From: Brevibacterium siliguriense
GTDB taxonomy: Bacteria > Actinomycetota > Actinomycetes > Actinomycetales > Brevibacteriaceae
NCBI RefSeq assembly: GCF_900105315.1
Contig: NZ_LT629766.1
Location: 1,302,001-1,366,000 of the forward strand
DNA length: 64,000 bases
Direction of reading: 5' to 3'
Shown: in pieces, positions 53,544 to 63,358 of the stretch
Numbering within the stretch: position 1 is the first letter of the stretch
Layout of the letters: the number at the start of each line of letters is the position of its first letter
The notes under the pieces: generated by a model
Databases searched by the model: none
What the model saw: only the letters and a program-made list of their open reading frames with translations
Told to the model about the DNA's origin: nothing
Translations under genes and position numbers: made by a program

Positions 53544-55577
53544 ATGGTGGATACGATGACGGGATTTCGCGACGAACCGGCAAGCGGAACCAAGACAGCC
53601 AAGGCACCTGCAGCCGCCGCAGCGCTCACGATCTCAGTCACCGCCGCGACCGTCGCGATCATCACCGGAATCCTCGCCGGCCCCGAGACCCATACCTCGA
53701 TCGCACGGGAATTTCCGGGACAGGCGGTCGTCGCCGCTGTTGCAGTGCTGCGTTCAGTCCACGAAGTCTTCTCGGTCCTGACCCTGGGCATACTCGCTGT
53801 CGTGCTGATGTCCACTTCGCGCACGAACAGGCCAGGTTGGTCTGAGATCAGTGCGACGGCGCGAAGTCTGCTGAGGGTTTTCAGTGCGATCTGGGCAACT
53901 GCGGCGCTGTTGCTCACGGTCGTCGACGGACTCAACACCAATGGGCTGTCAATGACGGCGCTCAACGACCCGAACCAGCTGGGGTTCGCCCTGACGGGGA
54001 CTTTCTATCCGGCCGCGTGGCTCATCGTCGCCGTCGCGGCGTTCATCGTCTTCGCCGTGTCCCTCCTCTCCGAGTCCTGGGCCGCCCATGCAGTGAGTCT
54101 GTGGATCGGGATGATCGCCATCCTTGCCCCGGTCGTCATTTCGCAGGTGCTCGTCGGGCCCGACCACGATCTGGGTGAGGACGCATCGATCATCCAGACT
54201 CCGCTGGCGACAGTGGTTCTCGGACTTCTGGCGGCCGGCGTCCTCCTCGAAATCTTCCACCCCCATTGCGGGATCCTCCGCCGGATGGCTCGCTCGAAGC
54301 TCATGTGGGCGGGAATCGTGGTCATCGCCTGCACGGACGTGATGATCTCGATCTTCAAGCTCGCCGGTACTCCGCTGCTCGAGTCGACCACCGGATGGCA
54401 GCTGCTCACACGTTGGGCGGGGCTGACCGTCATCGTCATGGCGCTCCTGGCAGCCGCCTCGGTGCGAAGGGGCGCGGCACGCACCGGCATCCTAGTCGGA
54501 TTCACCACCTGGGCGGCGATGACGGCCGCCATGGCGCTCGTTCCCTCACCGAACTACTTCGCACCCAACAGCACCGTCGCCGTATTCCTCGGCTACACCG
54601 TCGAGGCCGCACCCGACCCGCTCGTCCTGCTCACGCACTGGCGGATCAACCTCCTGCTCACCACGGTCGCGATCGCCGCCATGGCCGCCTACGGCCTCGG
54701 CGTGCTCAGACTCCGCCGCCGCGGCGACTCCTGGCCGGTGATCAGAACGCTCTGCTGGATGACGGGGTGGATCATCACCATCGTGCTGATGGGATCGGGG
54801 CTGGGCAAATACTCCCCGGCCGACTTCGGCATCCACATGATCGTGCATATGACGCTGAACATGCTCATCCCGGCTTTCCTCGTCGGCGGCGGGCCGATCA
54901 CGCTCCTGCTGCGAGCAACGACGGGCACCGGCCGCCTCGGTAAGCAGGTCCACAGCCGCGTCAACCAACTCATCAACTGGCCGGGACTGCGGCTGCTGCT
55001 CCACCCGCTCGTCGTCTTCGTTGTCTACGTCGCCTCGTACTACGCCCTCTACCTCACCCCGCTGTTCGGCGAACTCATTCGATACCACTGGGGGCACCAG
55101 CTGATGAACGTGCACTTCCTCATCGTCGGATACATGTTCTTCTCGCTCGTCATCGGCGTCGACAAGCTTCCGATCGAACTGCCGCACATCGGCAGACTCG
55201 GATATGTCATCGCCGCCATGCCCTTCCACGCGTTCTTCGGCATCGTACTGATGATGACGAACACTCCGGTGGCACAGAACTTCTATCGCACTCTCGACCT
55301 GCCCTGGCTCGACATAGCTGCCGAACAGTATTTCGCCGGCGGCATCGCCTGGGCAGGTGGAGAGCTGCCTCTGCTGGGTGTGGTTCTCGTCCTTGCCATG
55401 CAGTGGACCAGGCAGGACAAGCACGATGCGCGACGCTTCGACCGCCATGAGGATACGGGTCTGAGTGATGAGTTCTCGGTCTATAACGACATGTTGCGAA
55501 AGCTGGCCGAAATGGACGGAGCCGTCTCGTCCGCAGGAGAAGGCGCAGGGGAAGGAACAAGACAGCGTGAGCAGTGA
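53544..55577 (+). CDS. CopD-CtaG fusion, cytochrome c oxidase assembly/copper protein
   Basis: 677 residues, about 14 TM segments. The N-terminal half (about 55-330) resembles CopD, with RSVHEVFSVLTLGILAVVLM and QLGFALTGTFYPAAWLIVA; the C-terminal half (about 380-640) is CtaG/caa3-type (YSPADFGIHMIVHMTLNMLI, in parts; MNVHFLIVGYMFFSLVIGVD; YVIAAMPFHAFFGIVLMMT). His/Met pairs suit copper binding. Such fusions are common in Actinobacteria, beside CopC or CopA. It starts right after an operator with no Shine-Dalgarno site, so it may be leaderless. Its stop overlaps the copA start. Confidence 0.9.
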   Translation: MVDTMTGFRDEPASGTKTAKAPAAAAALTISVTAATVAIITGILAGPETHTSIAREFPGQAVVAAVAVLRSVHEVFSVLTLGILAVVLMSTSRTNRPGWSEISATARSLLRVFSAIWATAALLLTVVDGLNTNGLSMTALNDPNQLGFALTGTFYPAAWLIVAVAAFIVFAVSLLSESWAAHAVSLWIGMIAILAPVVISQVLVGPDHDLGEDASIIQTPLATVVLGLLAAGVLLEIFHPHCGILRRMARSKLMWAGIVVIACTDVMISIFKLAGTPLLESTTGWQLLTRWAGLTVIVMALLAAASVRRGAARTGILVGFTTWAAMTAAMALVPSPNYFAPNSTVAVFLGYTVEAAPDPLVLLTHWRINLLLTTVAIAAMAAYGLGVLRLRRRGDSWPVIRTLCWMTGWIITIVLMGSGLGKYSPADFGIHMIVHMTLNMLIPAFLVGGGPITLLLRATTGTGRLGKQVHSRVNQLINWPGLRLLLHPLVVFVVYVASYYALYLTPLFGELIRYHWGHQLMNVHFLIVGYMFFSLVIGVDKLPIELPHIGRLGYVIAAMPFHAFFGIVLMMTNTPVAQNFYRTLDLPWLDIAAEQYFAGGIAWAGGELPLLGVVLVLAMQWTRQDKHDARRFDRHEDTGLSDEFSVYNDMLRKLAEMDGAVSSAGEGAGEGTRQREQ

Positions 55578-57855
55578 CAGCACGGTCCGTGAGGGCAGTT
55601 TGGCACAATCAACGGGGCTGACTGGCGGAGTCGACATCGACATCACCGGCATGACGTGCACTGCCTGTGCCCGCCGGGTCGAGAAGTCGTTGAATCGGAT
55701 TGACGGAGCCACGGCGTGGGTGAACTTCGCGACCGAACGCGCTCGCGTCACCGGACTCGACGATCCCGAGGCGGCTCTCAGTGCGGTGAAGAAGGCCGGA
55801 TACGGGGCTCAGATCCACACGCCCGGCGACGATGCCTGGTCCCAACGGGCCGCCGAGGTGCGGCTGGGCTCCCTGCGTCGGCGCCTCATCCTCGCCGCCG
55901 TGCTCACTGTGCCGCTCATGGACGCCACGATCGCGCTTGCGCTGGTCGAGGCGTGGCGGTTCCCCGGTTGGGAATGGGTATGCGTCTTAGCGGCTCTGCC
56001 GATCGTGACGTGGGCCGCTTGGCCGTTCCACCGTTCGGCGTGGAAGAACCTGTTGAACCGGACGACGAACATGGACACCCTTGTGTCCCTGGGCGTCATC
56101 GCCGCCTTCGGCTGGGCCGTGGTGACTGCGGCCTTCGGCTTCAGCGGACCCGATGCCTGGCTGGGGTTCGGGCTCGTCCCCGAGGGTGCTGACGCCCTCT
56201 ATCTCGATGTGGCTGCCGGGGTGACGACGTTCCAGTTGGCAGGCCGCTACTTCGAGACCCGGTCGCGGCGCAAGGCCGGTGATCTGCTGGCCGCGCTCAG
56301 CGACCTGGCTCCGAAGATCGCCCGCGTCCGTGGTGAAGGCGGAGACTTCGTCGACACTCCCATCGAATCGGTCAGACCCGGTGATGTCGTGCTCGTGCGT
56401 CCCGGCGAGACCGTGCCCGTCGACGGCATGATCGTCGACGGCACCGCCGAACTCGACACCAGCAGTCTCACCGGCGAACCCGTGCCGGTGCCTGTATCCG
56501 CCGGCGACCGCGCCGTCGGAGGTTCGTTCGCGACCAATGGGCAGATCACGATCGATTCCGAGGCCGTCGGCGCCGACACCCAATTGGCGCAGATCGCGAC
56601 GATGGCGGAGAAGGCACAGTCGCAGAAGGCTCTGGTCGAGAGCCTCGTCGACCGGATCACAGCGATCTTCGTACCTGTCGTCCTCGTCCTCGCACTCGCC
56701 ACCCTGCTCGTGTGGTTGCTGCCGCTGGGACACACGCCGTCACGGGCGATCGGAGTTGGCATCTCCGTGCTCATCATCGCCTGCCCATGCGCACTCGGAC
56801 TGGCCACCCCGACCGCGCTCATGGTCGGTATCGGTCGAGGTGCCCGTTTGGGCATCCTCGTCAAGGGCCACACCGCGCTCGAGGCCAGCGGCAGTATCGA
56901 CACGGTGCTGCTCGACAAGACCGGTACCGTGACCACCGGTTCCCTGCAGGTCGCGCAATCGTGGCTGCCGAAAACGCACTGCGGCGAGCTGTTCGAGAGG
57001 GTAGCCGCTCTCGAGATGCGCTCGGAGCACCCGGTCGCCCGCGGAATTCTCGACTTCGTCCGCTCTCACACCGAGGCGGGGGAACAGTCAGCCGGTACCG
57101 CCACTGAAATCTCGGAGGTGGAAGTGCTTCCCGGGGTCGGGATCGAAGGGGTCGTTGGCGGGAAGCCGATGGCCGTCATCAGCGCCTCCGCTGCTGCCGA
57201 GCGCATCGATCTGGGATTGGAGATAGACAGTTGGGTCCGTGTCCAGGCGGAGGCGCAGCGCACCGTCGTGATCGTCATCGATGACGGCGTGCCGGTGGGG
57301 GCTTTGGCGCTCAGCGATGACATCAGACCCGACGCGACAGCCAGTGTGGAGCAGCTGCGCACTCTCGGGCTGCATACCGTCCTGCTCACCGGCGACGCTT
57401 CCTCTCCCGCAGGTGTCATCGCAGAGAGGATAGGCACTGACAATGTCATTGCCGAGGTCCTTCCCAATGACAAAGCAGCGGTCGTGACGTCACTGCAGGA
57501 GGCCGGCCACCGCGTCGCGATGGTCGGAGACGGTATCAACGACGCGTCAGCACTGGCTGCCGCTGATCTCGGCATCGCCGTGGTCACCGGCTCGGACATC
57601 GCGATGAAGTCGGCCGATATCATCATCGTCCGGGGCGACCTCGGCGCCATCGCCGAATCGATCATGCTCTCGCGCAAGACTCTGGGCACCATCCGCGGCA
57701 ACCTGGCGTGGGCATTCGGCTACAACGTCTTGGCGATTCCCATTGCGATGTTCGGCCTGCTCAACCCGCTGATCTCAGCGGCAGCCATGGCGATGTCCTC
57801 GGTGTTCGTCGTCTACAACAGCCTCCGGCTGCAGCGCGTGAAGCTGCGAGCTTGA
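55567..57855 (+). CDS. copA: Copper-translocating P1B-type ATPase
   Basis: 762 residues from a GTG at 55567, which overlaps the CopD-CtaG stop by 11 nt. One N-terminal HMA domain (DITGMTCTACARRVEKSLNR, CxxC) and 8 TM segments. SLTGEPVPV is the actuator motif, IACPCALGLATPTAL the ion-binding CPC motif of Cu+ pumps, LLDKTGTVTTG the phosphorylation site, EHPVARGIL the class-specific HP motif, and VGDGINDASAL the hinge. It exports Cu+ (or Ag+) from the cytoplasm. It ends the BlaI-M56-CopD-CopA block. Confidence 0.95.
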   Translation: MSSDSTVREGSLAQSTGLTGGVDIDITGMTCTACARRVEKSLNRIDGATAWVNFATERARVTGLDDPEAALSAVKKAGYGAQIHTPGDDAWSQRAAEVRLGSLRRRLILAAVLTVPLMDATIALALVEAWRFPGWEWVCVLAALPIVTWAAWPFHRSAWKNLLNRTTNMDTLVSLGVIAAFGWAVVTAAFGFSGPDAWLGFGLVPEGADALYLDVAAGVTTFQLAGRYFETRSRRKAGDLLAALSDLAPKIARVRGEGGDFVDTPIESVRPGDVVLVRPGETVPVDGMIVDGTAELDTSSLTGEPVPVPVSAGDRAVGGSFATNGQITIDSEAVGADTQLAQIATMAEKAQSQKALVESLVDRITAIFVPVVLVLALATLLVWLLPLGHTPSRAIGVGISVLIIACPCALGLATPTALMVGIGRGARLGILVKGHTALEASGSIDTVLLDKTGTVTTGSLQVAQSWLPKTHCGELFERVAALEMRSEHPVARGILDFVRSHTEAGEQSAGTATEISEVEVLPGVGIEGVVGGKPMAVISASAAAERIDLGLEIDSWVRVQAEAQRTVVIVIDDGVPVGALALSDDIRPDATASVEQLRTLGLHTVLLTGDASSPAGVIAERIGTDNVIAEVLPNDKAAVVTSLQEAGHRVAMVGDGINDASALAAADLGIAVVTGSDIAMKSADIIIVRGDLGAIAESIMLSRKTLGTIRGNLAWAFGYNVLAIPIAMFGLLNPLISAAAMAMSSVFVVYNSLRLQRVKLRA

Positions 57856-57881
57856 CACTCTTCGGCCCAAGCGACGATGGG

Positions 57882-58618
57882 TCACTCGACAGCGAAATTA
57901 GACTCAATGCCCGAGGCTCGCATTGTCCCTCGCACGAAAGGACGATTGAGGCGAGCCCCCTCAGCAGAGTGGAAGAGCCAGGCGCCAAAGCGGGCGTTCA
58001 GGATTCCCAGCGGCGCTGACGCAGGATGGGCGGCAAGCCGAAGTAGATCGGCGGGCGTGCCGAGGCGGCCGGTGGTGAGGTCCTCGATTTGGAACTCTCT
58101 GCGCCTGATGCCCCTAGCGCCCACGCACTTTCCCAGCTGATGAGCTCTCCGGCGTGGCAGACCGGGTCGCCTCCGCTCGAGGGCGGCTCGGCCCACATCC
58201 ACAGGTTGATCCCGTATTCCATAAGGACGAGCTTGCGGTCGGCCTCCCGTGACGAGTTCTCCTTGACCAACGTCGCCCGCAGCTTCGCCGAGGCATCCTC
58301 GAGATCCGTCCACCCGTCCTGTCTGTGCGGCAGAAACACCCACGTCCCCGCGGGGACGTGTTCCGGTACGAGCTTCCCGACGGCGGCGATCTCAACCGAG
58401 TCCCCGAAAGAATCGAGCATCTCCGCGAAGCACGCATGGGCCACCTCGGGGGAGGGCGCGATGATGAGCAGGTGGGCCGCCTCGGCGCGCACCTCATCAG
58501 GGAAAAGATGCGTGAACGGATTCGCGCGCATCGACCCGAGCACCTGCGTCCAGTGTCCCGGCACCGTGCCATCGGCCAAGAACCCGCTGGTGCGTGGACG
58601 CTCCTCATCGTGTCGCAT
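57882..58618 (-). pseudogene. Unrecognised gene with a likely frameshift
   Basis: Start ATG at 58618 (GAGGAG 8 nt upstream): MRHDEERPRTSGFLADGTVP, then AHLLIIAPSPEVAHACFAEML and GYGINLWMW-type EYGINLWMWAEPP in one frame to about 58120; then the other frame carries the C-terminus IRRREFQIEDLTTGRLGTPA, LLRLAAHPASAPLGILNARF, ending ESNFAVE at 57882. The second frame has strongly GC3-biased codons, the first frame past about 58110 does not. Together about 245 residues. I recognise no domain. Confidence 0.65.
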
Positions 58619-58898
58619 CGAAAATCTCCTCGCCGAGGCTGGTCACCGGTCCCTTCCATCATGCACCCACATGCCGGTGGGGTCAGATGGGGAGTCCTCC
58701 GGTCCGATCTGTCTCGCGCCTGACAACTCGCACCTAACGAATGGGATACGTTCCTGCCAGCCGTATGCCATCGGCGCTCCGCCCGTTCTACACTGATCGA
58801 AGTGGATCGAGCAACGGCAGAGATGTCGGCTCGGTCCACGACCACGTCTGAACCATCTCGCCGCACCGGCGAGCCTGCACGCCCGAAAGCTCAAGCTC

Positions 58899-59957
58899 TT
58901 GCTCTCTTCCTCACGCCGCACTCTCGTGGCACTTGCCGCAGTCCTGTCCCTCGGTCTCCTCTCCGGATGCGCCGAGGATGCCCAACCAACCGTGGACACC
59001 GCCACTTCCAGTTCAGCCGACCCCAAACCCACACGCGCGGCCTCGGAACCGAGCGCTGATTCCCTTGCGTCATCGTCCGAGGACACCGACGAAGAAGGCG
59101 AAAGCGAAGAAGGGGGCGAGGGCCGCGCAGGCAGCTCGGCGGCGGGGACCGCCTCGGCGATGTTGGACGAACTCACGGTGAAGGGCCGGGCACCGAAGAC
59201 CGGCTACGACGGTGACCTGTTCAAGTGGCGTTCGGACACCGACCACAACGGCTGCGACACCCGCAATGACGTGCTCCGCCGGGACCTCATGAGCATCACC
59301 CTCAAGGCTGGAACCCGCGGCTGCATCGTGTTGGCCGGGACGCTCGCCGACCCCTATGCTGGCGAGACCTATGACTTCGACCGCAGCGCGAATGCCGTCG
59401 ACATCGACCACGTCGTCGCCCGCTCGAACGCGTGGCAGACGGGGGCTTTCGAATTCGACGAGGAGACGCTCAAGGAATTCGGCAACGACCCGCTCAATCT
59501 GCTCGCCGTGAGCTCGAGCCTCAACAGGCAGAAGGGTGACGGCGACGCCGCGACCTGGCTGCCGCCGAACAAGACCTTTCGCTGCGAATACGTCGCCCGA
59601 CAGATCGCCGTCAAACACAAATACGACCTGTGGGTCGTCCCGCCCGAAAAGGCCGCCATGGAGCGCGTCCTCGACACGTGCGACGACCAACCCACTTTCG
59701 CCGAGGACGTCGACTGGCCCGGTCCCGGCGACGGTGACAACGTCACCACGAAGGAAGAGACCCGCCCCGCTGGTCAGAAGTCCTCGAGCTCAGGATCCTC
59801 GTCGAGCGGATCATCCAGCAGCTCCTCGGACTCTTCGTCGACCTACTTTGAGAACTGCACGGCCGCTCGCGAAGCCGGTGCCGCGCCCGTGCGCCGGGGT
59901 GATGCCGGATACGGGTCCCACCTCGACCGTGACGGCGACGGAATCGCCTGCGAATAG
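58899..59957 (+). CDS. Secreted lipoprotein with HNH (DUF1524-type) nuclease and excalibur domains
   Basis: 352 residues from a TTG at 58899. A lipoprotein signal (RRTLVALAAVLSLGLLSGC) is followed by a Ser/Glu/Asp linker. HNH motif at about residues 165-215: VDIDHVVARSNAWQTGAFEF, NDPLNLLAVSSSLNRQKGDG, as in secreted GmrSD-C-like nucleases. A Ser-rich hinge and a C-terminal excalibur calcium-binding motif (YFENCTAAREAGAAPVRRGD, ending DRDGDGIACE) follow. Likely an extracellular/cell-surface nuclease for nutrient or defence roles. Weak start: no good ribosome-binding site. Confidence 0.85.
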   Translation: MLSSSRRTLVALAAVLSLGLLSGCAEDAQPTVDTATSSSADPKPTRAASEPSADSLASSSEDTDEEGESEEGGEGRAGSSAAGTASAMLDELTVKGRAPKTGYDGDLFKWRSDTDHNGCDTRNDVLRRDLMSITLKAGTRGCIVLAGTLADPYAGETYDFDRSANAVDIDHVVARSNAWQTGAFEFDEETLKEFGNDPLNLLAVSSSLNRQKGDGDAATWLPPNKTFRCEYVARQIAVKHKYDLWVVPPEKAAMERVLDTCDDQPTFAEDVDWPGPGDGDNVTTKEETRPAGQKSSSSGSSSSGSSSSSSDSSSTYFENCTAAREAGAAPVRRGDAGYGSHLDRDGDGIACE

Positions 59958-60175
59958 CAGCGACGTCGCCCTCACCTGGCCGTGGAAGTCTCTCGTTGAA
60001 CGCTCAGGCACGGGTCCCGGAGCTCGAAGAATAGGGAACGCGCACGGTGACTGCCGGCCGCCTCGGCGAGGGGCGGTGTGTGCACGATCACGGCCGGTCG
60101 GTAATCTGATGTCGAACACCGTCGCAGCTGTTCCTGTCGACGGCCGCCACGATCATCGATGATGAGGAGATCGCT

Positions 60176-61777
60176 ATGTCCGGACTCGATACCGCCCTGA
60201 CTCCGCTGCGCTTCCTCGAGCGTTCGCTCGAGGTCCACCCTGACCGGGAGGCGATCGTCGACGGGCCTCGCCGCTTCACCTACCGGCAGATGGCCGAGAC
60301 GGTGCAGAGCCTCGCCGAAGGGCTGGTCCGCCGTGGACTCAAGGCCGGGGAGACGGTTGCGGTGCTCGCCCCCAACAGCGCCGAGGCGCTCATCGCCCAC
60401 TATGCGGTCCCGTTGGCAGGCGGTGTGCTCGTCATGCTCAACACCCGACTGGCTCCGCCGGAGGTCGAGTACATCCTCGGCCACAGCGAGGTGAAGTTCT
60501 TCTTCGGCGATGCCGGACTCCTCCAGCCGGTCATCGATGCCGGTGCGGCGAACGGGGTCGAAACGATCGTCGTCCACCCTGACGAAGACGGAACCCCAGG
60601 CGACGTGACCGCGACGGATCTCAACGTGGAAGCGTACGCCGACTGGACCGCCTCGGCGCCGGAATCGCCCCGTGCCTATGCGGTCGATGATGAAACCGCG
60701 ACGATCACCGTCAACTACACCTCGGGCACGACGGGGCAGCCGAAGGGCGTCATGTACACTCACCGCGGGGCGTATCTGAACTCGCTCGGCGAAGTCATTA
60801 CGCAGGACTTCGCGGCCCTGACCCGGTACCTGTGGACGCTGCCGATGTTCCACTGCAACGGCTGGTGCACGACCTGGGCGCTGACCGCGGTGTCGGGCAC
60901 GCACGTGTGCATTCGCGCTGTGCGCGGACCCGAGGCCTGGCGACTCATCGACGACGAGAAGGTCACGCGGATGGCCGGAGCTCCCGTCGTCCTCAACACC
61001 ATCGCCGGGGCCGAGGAAGCCCACGATCTGGGCGGTTCGCTGTCGATCACCACGGCCGGCGCCCCGCCCTCGCCGACGACGATCGCGATGCTCGAGAGCC
61101 TCGGCATCGAGGTCATCCACGTCTACGGACTCACAGAATCCTATGGCCCGTACTCCTCATGCGAACCGCAGCCCGAATGGAGCGGCCTGCCGGTGGAGGA
61201 GCGCGCGACGCTGAAGTCCCGGCAGGGGATCGGCATGATCAGCGCCGATCGCATGCGCGTGGTCGAGCTGCGCGATGACGATGTGCTCACCGACGTGCCC
61301 CGCGACGGGGTGACGATGGGCGAGATCGTCATGCGCGGCAACAACGTCATGAAGGGCTATCTGGGTGCTCCAGAAGCCACCGCCGAGGCGTTCCGCGGCG
61401 GCTGGTTCCACACCGGCGACCTCGCCGTGATGCACGAAGACGGGTACGTCCAGATCCTTGATCGGGCCAAGGACATCGTCATCTCCGGCGGGGAGAACAT
61501 CTCCACCATCGAGGTTGAGCAGGCCCTCGTCGCCCACGAATCCGTCGCCGAGGCGGCCGTGGTCGGAATGCCCGACGAGAAGTGGGGACAGCGGCCGTTG
61601 GCCTACGTTGTGCTGGGGGCCGGCGCCGAGGTGGCCGAAGACGATCTCATCGCCTTCGTCAAGACTCGCATCGCCTCCTATAAGGCACCGGCCGGCATCG
61701 AATTCGTCGACGCGCTGCCGACGACCTCGACGGGCAAGATCCGCAAGAATGCCCTGCGGGAGCTGGCGGAGAACTGA
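60176..61777 (+). CDS. Acyl-CoA synthetase (fatty acid-CoA ligase)
   Basis: 533 residues, ANL superfamily, typical length. YTSGTTGQPKGVMYTHRGAY (about residues 181-200) is the P-loop-like motif; VYGLTESYGPYSSCEPQPEW and GGWFHTGDLAVMHEDGYVQI follow. The catalytic lysine lies in TTSTGKIRKNALRELA. Similar to medium-chain acid/aryl acid ligases; substrate unknown. Preceded by a motif copy at 60054-60073 and an intergenic stretch of about 218 bp. Confidence 0.9.
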   Translation: MSGLDTALTPLRFLERSLEVHPDREAIVDGPRRFTYRQMAETVQSLAEGLVRRGLKAGETVAVLAPNSAEALIAHYAVPLAGGVLVMLNTRLAPPEVEYILGHSEVKFFFGDAGLLQPVIDAGAANGVETIVVHPDEDGTPGDVTATDLNVEAYADWTASAPESPRAYAVDDETATITVNYTSGTTGQPKGVMYTHRGAYLNSLGEVITQDFAALTRYLWTLPMFHCNGWCTTWALTAVSGTHVCIRAVRGPEAWRLIDDEKVTRMAGAPVVLNTIAGAEEAHDLGGSLSITTAGAPPSPTTIAMLESLGIEVIHVYGLTESYGPYSSCEPQPEWSGLPVEERATLKSRQGIGMISADRMRVVELRDDDVLTDVPRDGVTMGEIVMRGNNVMKGYLGAPEATAEAFRGGWFHTGDLAVMHEDGYVQILDRAKDIVISGGENISTIEVEQALVAHESVAEAAVVGMPDEKWGQRPLAYVVLGAGAEVAEDDLIAFVKTRIASYKAPAGIEFVDALPTTSTGKIRKNALRELAEN

Positions 61778-62086
61778 GCGCGAAGCCGGGATTGCGGATG
61801 GCGGGCCGGGCGCGCCCCGCACGGCGAGGTCGGGGCTGCTCGGTTCCGGGCAGGAAGGCTGATCCGGTGTGTCCCCGAGATCGTGTCGGTCCCCGAGGCG
61901 GTCGACTTCCTCATAGCGGTCCCGGCCTCTCCGTCCGGCTTCGTCCGCGGAGCCGTAGACTCGGGCGTCGGCAGCTTCCGGGTCCTCAGGGGCTTCGCAC
62001 CGGAGTGAGAGGACCGAGCGGGCCCAACGCCGCTGGCCGCGGCGCTCTTCGGACACGGCCCCTAGGGTGAGCGTGTGCAATAGGGG
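61778..62086. other. 309-bp intergenic region, no gene seen
   Basis: Between the convergent acyl-CoA synthetase and MFS genes. G/C-rich with small inverted repeats but no strong terminator and no convincing reading frame; the long minus-strand frame here is an extension antisense to the synthetase. Confidence 0.5.
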
Positions 62087-63358
62087 TCAGCTGCTCGCAG
62101 TACGGCGGGAACGAGCCCACAGCAGCACAGGAATGAGCACGAGAGCGAGGGTACCGCCGCTCAGCGACAGCACCTGGAAGCTGGAAGCCGACATGACAAC
62201 GCCGGACATCGCGCCGCCTCCGGCTCCGGCCAAAGCGATGAGCACATCGATGGTGCCCTGGGTGCGAGCACGGTTCTGCGGTACCGTGGCATCGACGACG
62301 AGCGCGGTGCCGGAGACGAGACCGAAATTCCATCCGAGACCGAGCAGCACCAGCGCGAGGATCAGCAGACCCAGTGAGTCAGCCGGTGCGGTCGCCGCGA
62401 ACACTCCTGCCAACAGAAGTGTCACTCCTGAGGCGATGACCATTGGGGTGCGTCCGAGTCGATCCACCAACGTGCCGGTGACCAAGGACGGCAGCCACAT
62501 CGCCCCGACATGAAGGCCGATCACGAGGCCCACGGCTGCCATCTCATGATCGTGGGCGCGCATGTGCACCGGTGTCATCGTCATGATGGCGACCATCACC
62601 ACTTGGGTCAGAACCATCACCGTGGCACCCAGGTAGGCGTTGATTCCGACTTTCGGCGTCACTTCATTGGCGTCATCACCCGACTTCTTGACAGTGGAGT
62701 CGGCGGCGATGCGCCGGGCCAACAGGAAGGGATCCGGCCGGAGGAAGACGAACAGCACCACACCTGCGGCAGCATAGGCGACCGCGGCAAGGATGAAGGG
62801 GCCGGCCAGAGCCGGTGCCCCGAGCGAGGTGGCGAAGGTGCCCAGCGGGTCGATCAGATTCGGGCCCGCGACGGCACCGATGGTGGTTGCGACCATGGCC
62901 ATGCTGGTGCCGAACCCGCGTCTGTTCGCCGGTGCCAGATCGCCTCCGGCATACCTCGCCTGCAGGTTCGTGGCGGTGCCGGAGCCATAGACGAACAGCG
63001 AGATGAACAGCAGTGGCACGCTGTCGGAGACGGCGGCGAGCACGACGCCGAGAGCCCCGATTCCACCGGCGATGAACCCGTAGGCCAGTCCCATGCGCCG
63101 TCCGAATCGCTGCGTGGAATGTCCCACCAGGTAGGCGGCCAGCGCCGAGCCGAGGGTGAAGAGTCCAGTGGGGAGCCCGGAAAGGGCGTCGGAACCGAGC
63201 ATGTCCTGAGCCAGCAGCGCACCCACCGAGATGCCTGCGGCGAGCCCGGAACCCCCGAGGATTTGGCTGAGGATGACGACGGTCAGGGTCCGCTTGTGGA
63301 CTCGGGCCGTCTCGGCGGCTGTCACTTCCGCGATTGGTTCAGTTTCAAGCGATGCCAA
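62087..63358 (-). CDS. MFS transporter (paralogue of the one at 47635)
   Basis: 423 residues from a TTG at 63358, 12 TM segments. SQILGGSGLAAGISVGALLA at TM1 and STQRFGRRMGLAYGFIAGGI in the motif-A loop; QARYAGGDLAPANRRGFGTS is shared with the paralogue. It starts within the last codons of the ArsR-rhodanese gene, overlapping it by 14 bp, so the two are co-translated. Substrate unknown; the redox regulator suggests thiol/sulfur compounds or a metal complex. Confidence 0.85.
   Translation of the reverse strand: MASLETEPIAEVTAAETARVHKRTLTVVILSQILGGSGLAAGISVGALLAQDMLGSDALSGLPTGLFTLGSALAAYLVGHSTQRFGRRMGLAYGFIAGGIGALGVVLAAVSDSVPLLFISLFVYGSGTATNLQARYAGGDLAPANRRGFGTSMAMVATTIGAVAGPNLIDPLGTFATSLGAPALAGPFILAAVAYAAAGVVLFVFLRPDPFLLARRIAADSTVKKSGDDANEVTPKVGINAYLGATVMVLTQVVMVAIMTMTPVHMRAHDHEMAAVGLVIGLHVGAMWLPSLVTGTLVDRLGRTPMVIASGVTLLLAGVFAATAPADSLGLLILALVLLGLGWNFGLVSGTALVVDATVPQNRARTQGTIDVLIALAGAGGGAMSGVVMSASSFQVLSLSGGTLALVLIPVLLWARSRRTASS

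Noticed and set aside
61157..62080. 307-residue minus-strand frame over the end of the acyl-CoA synthetase and the following gap
   Set aside because: Antisense to the synthetase over most of its length; the part in the gap has no recognisable domain or start.
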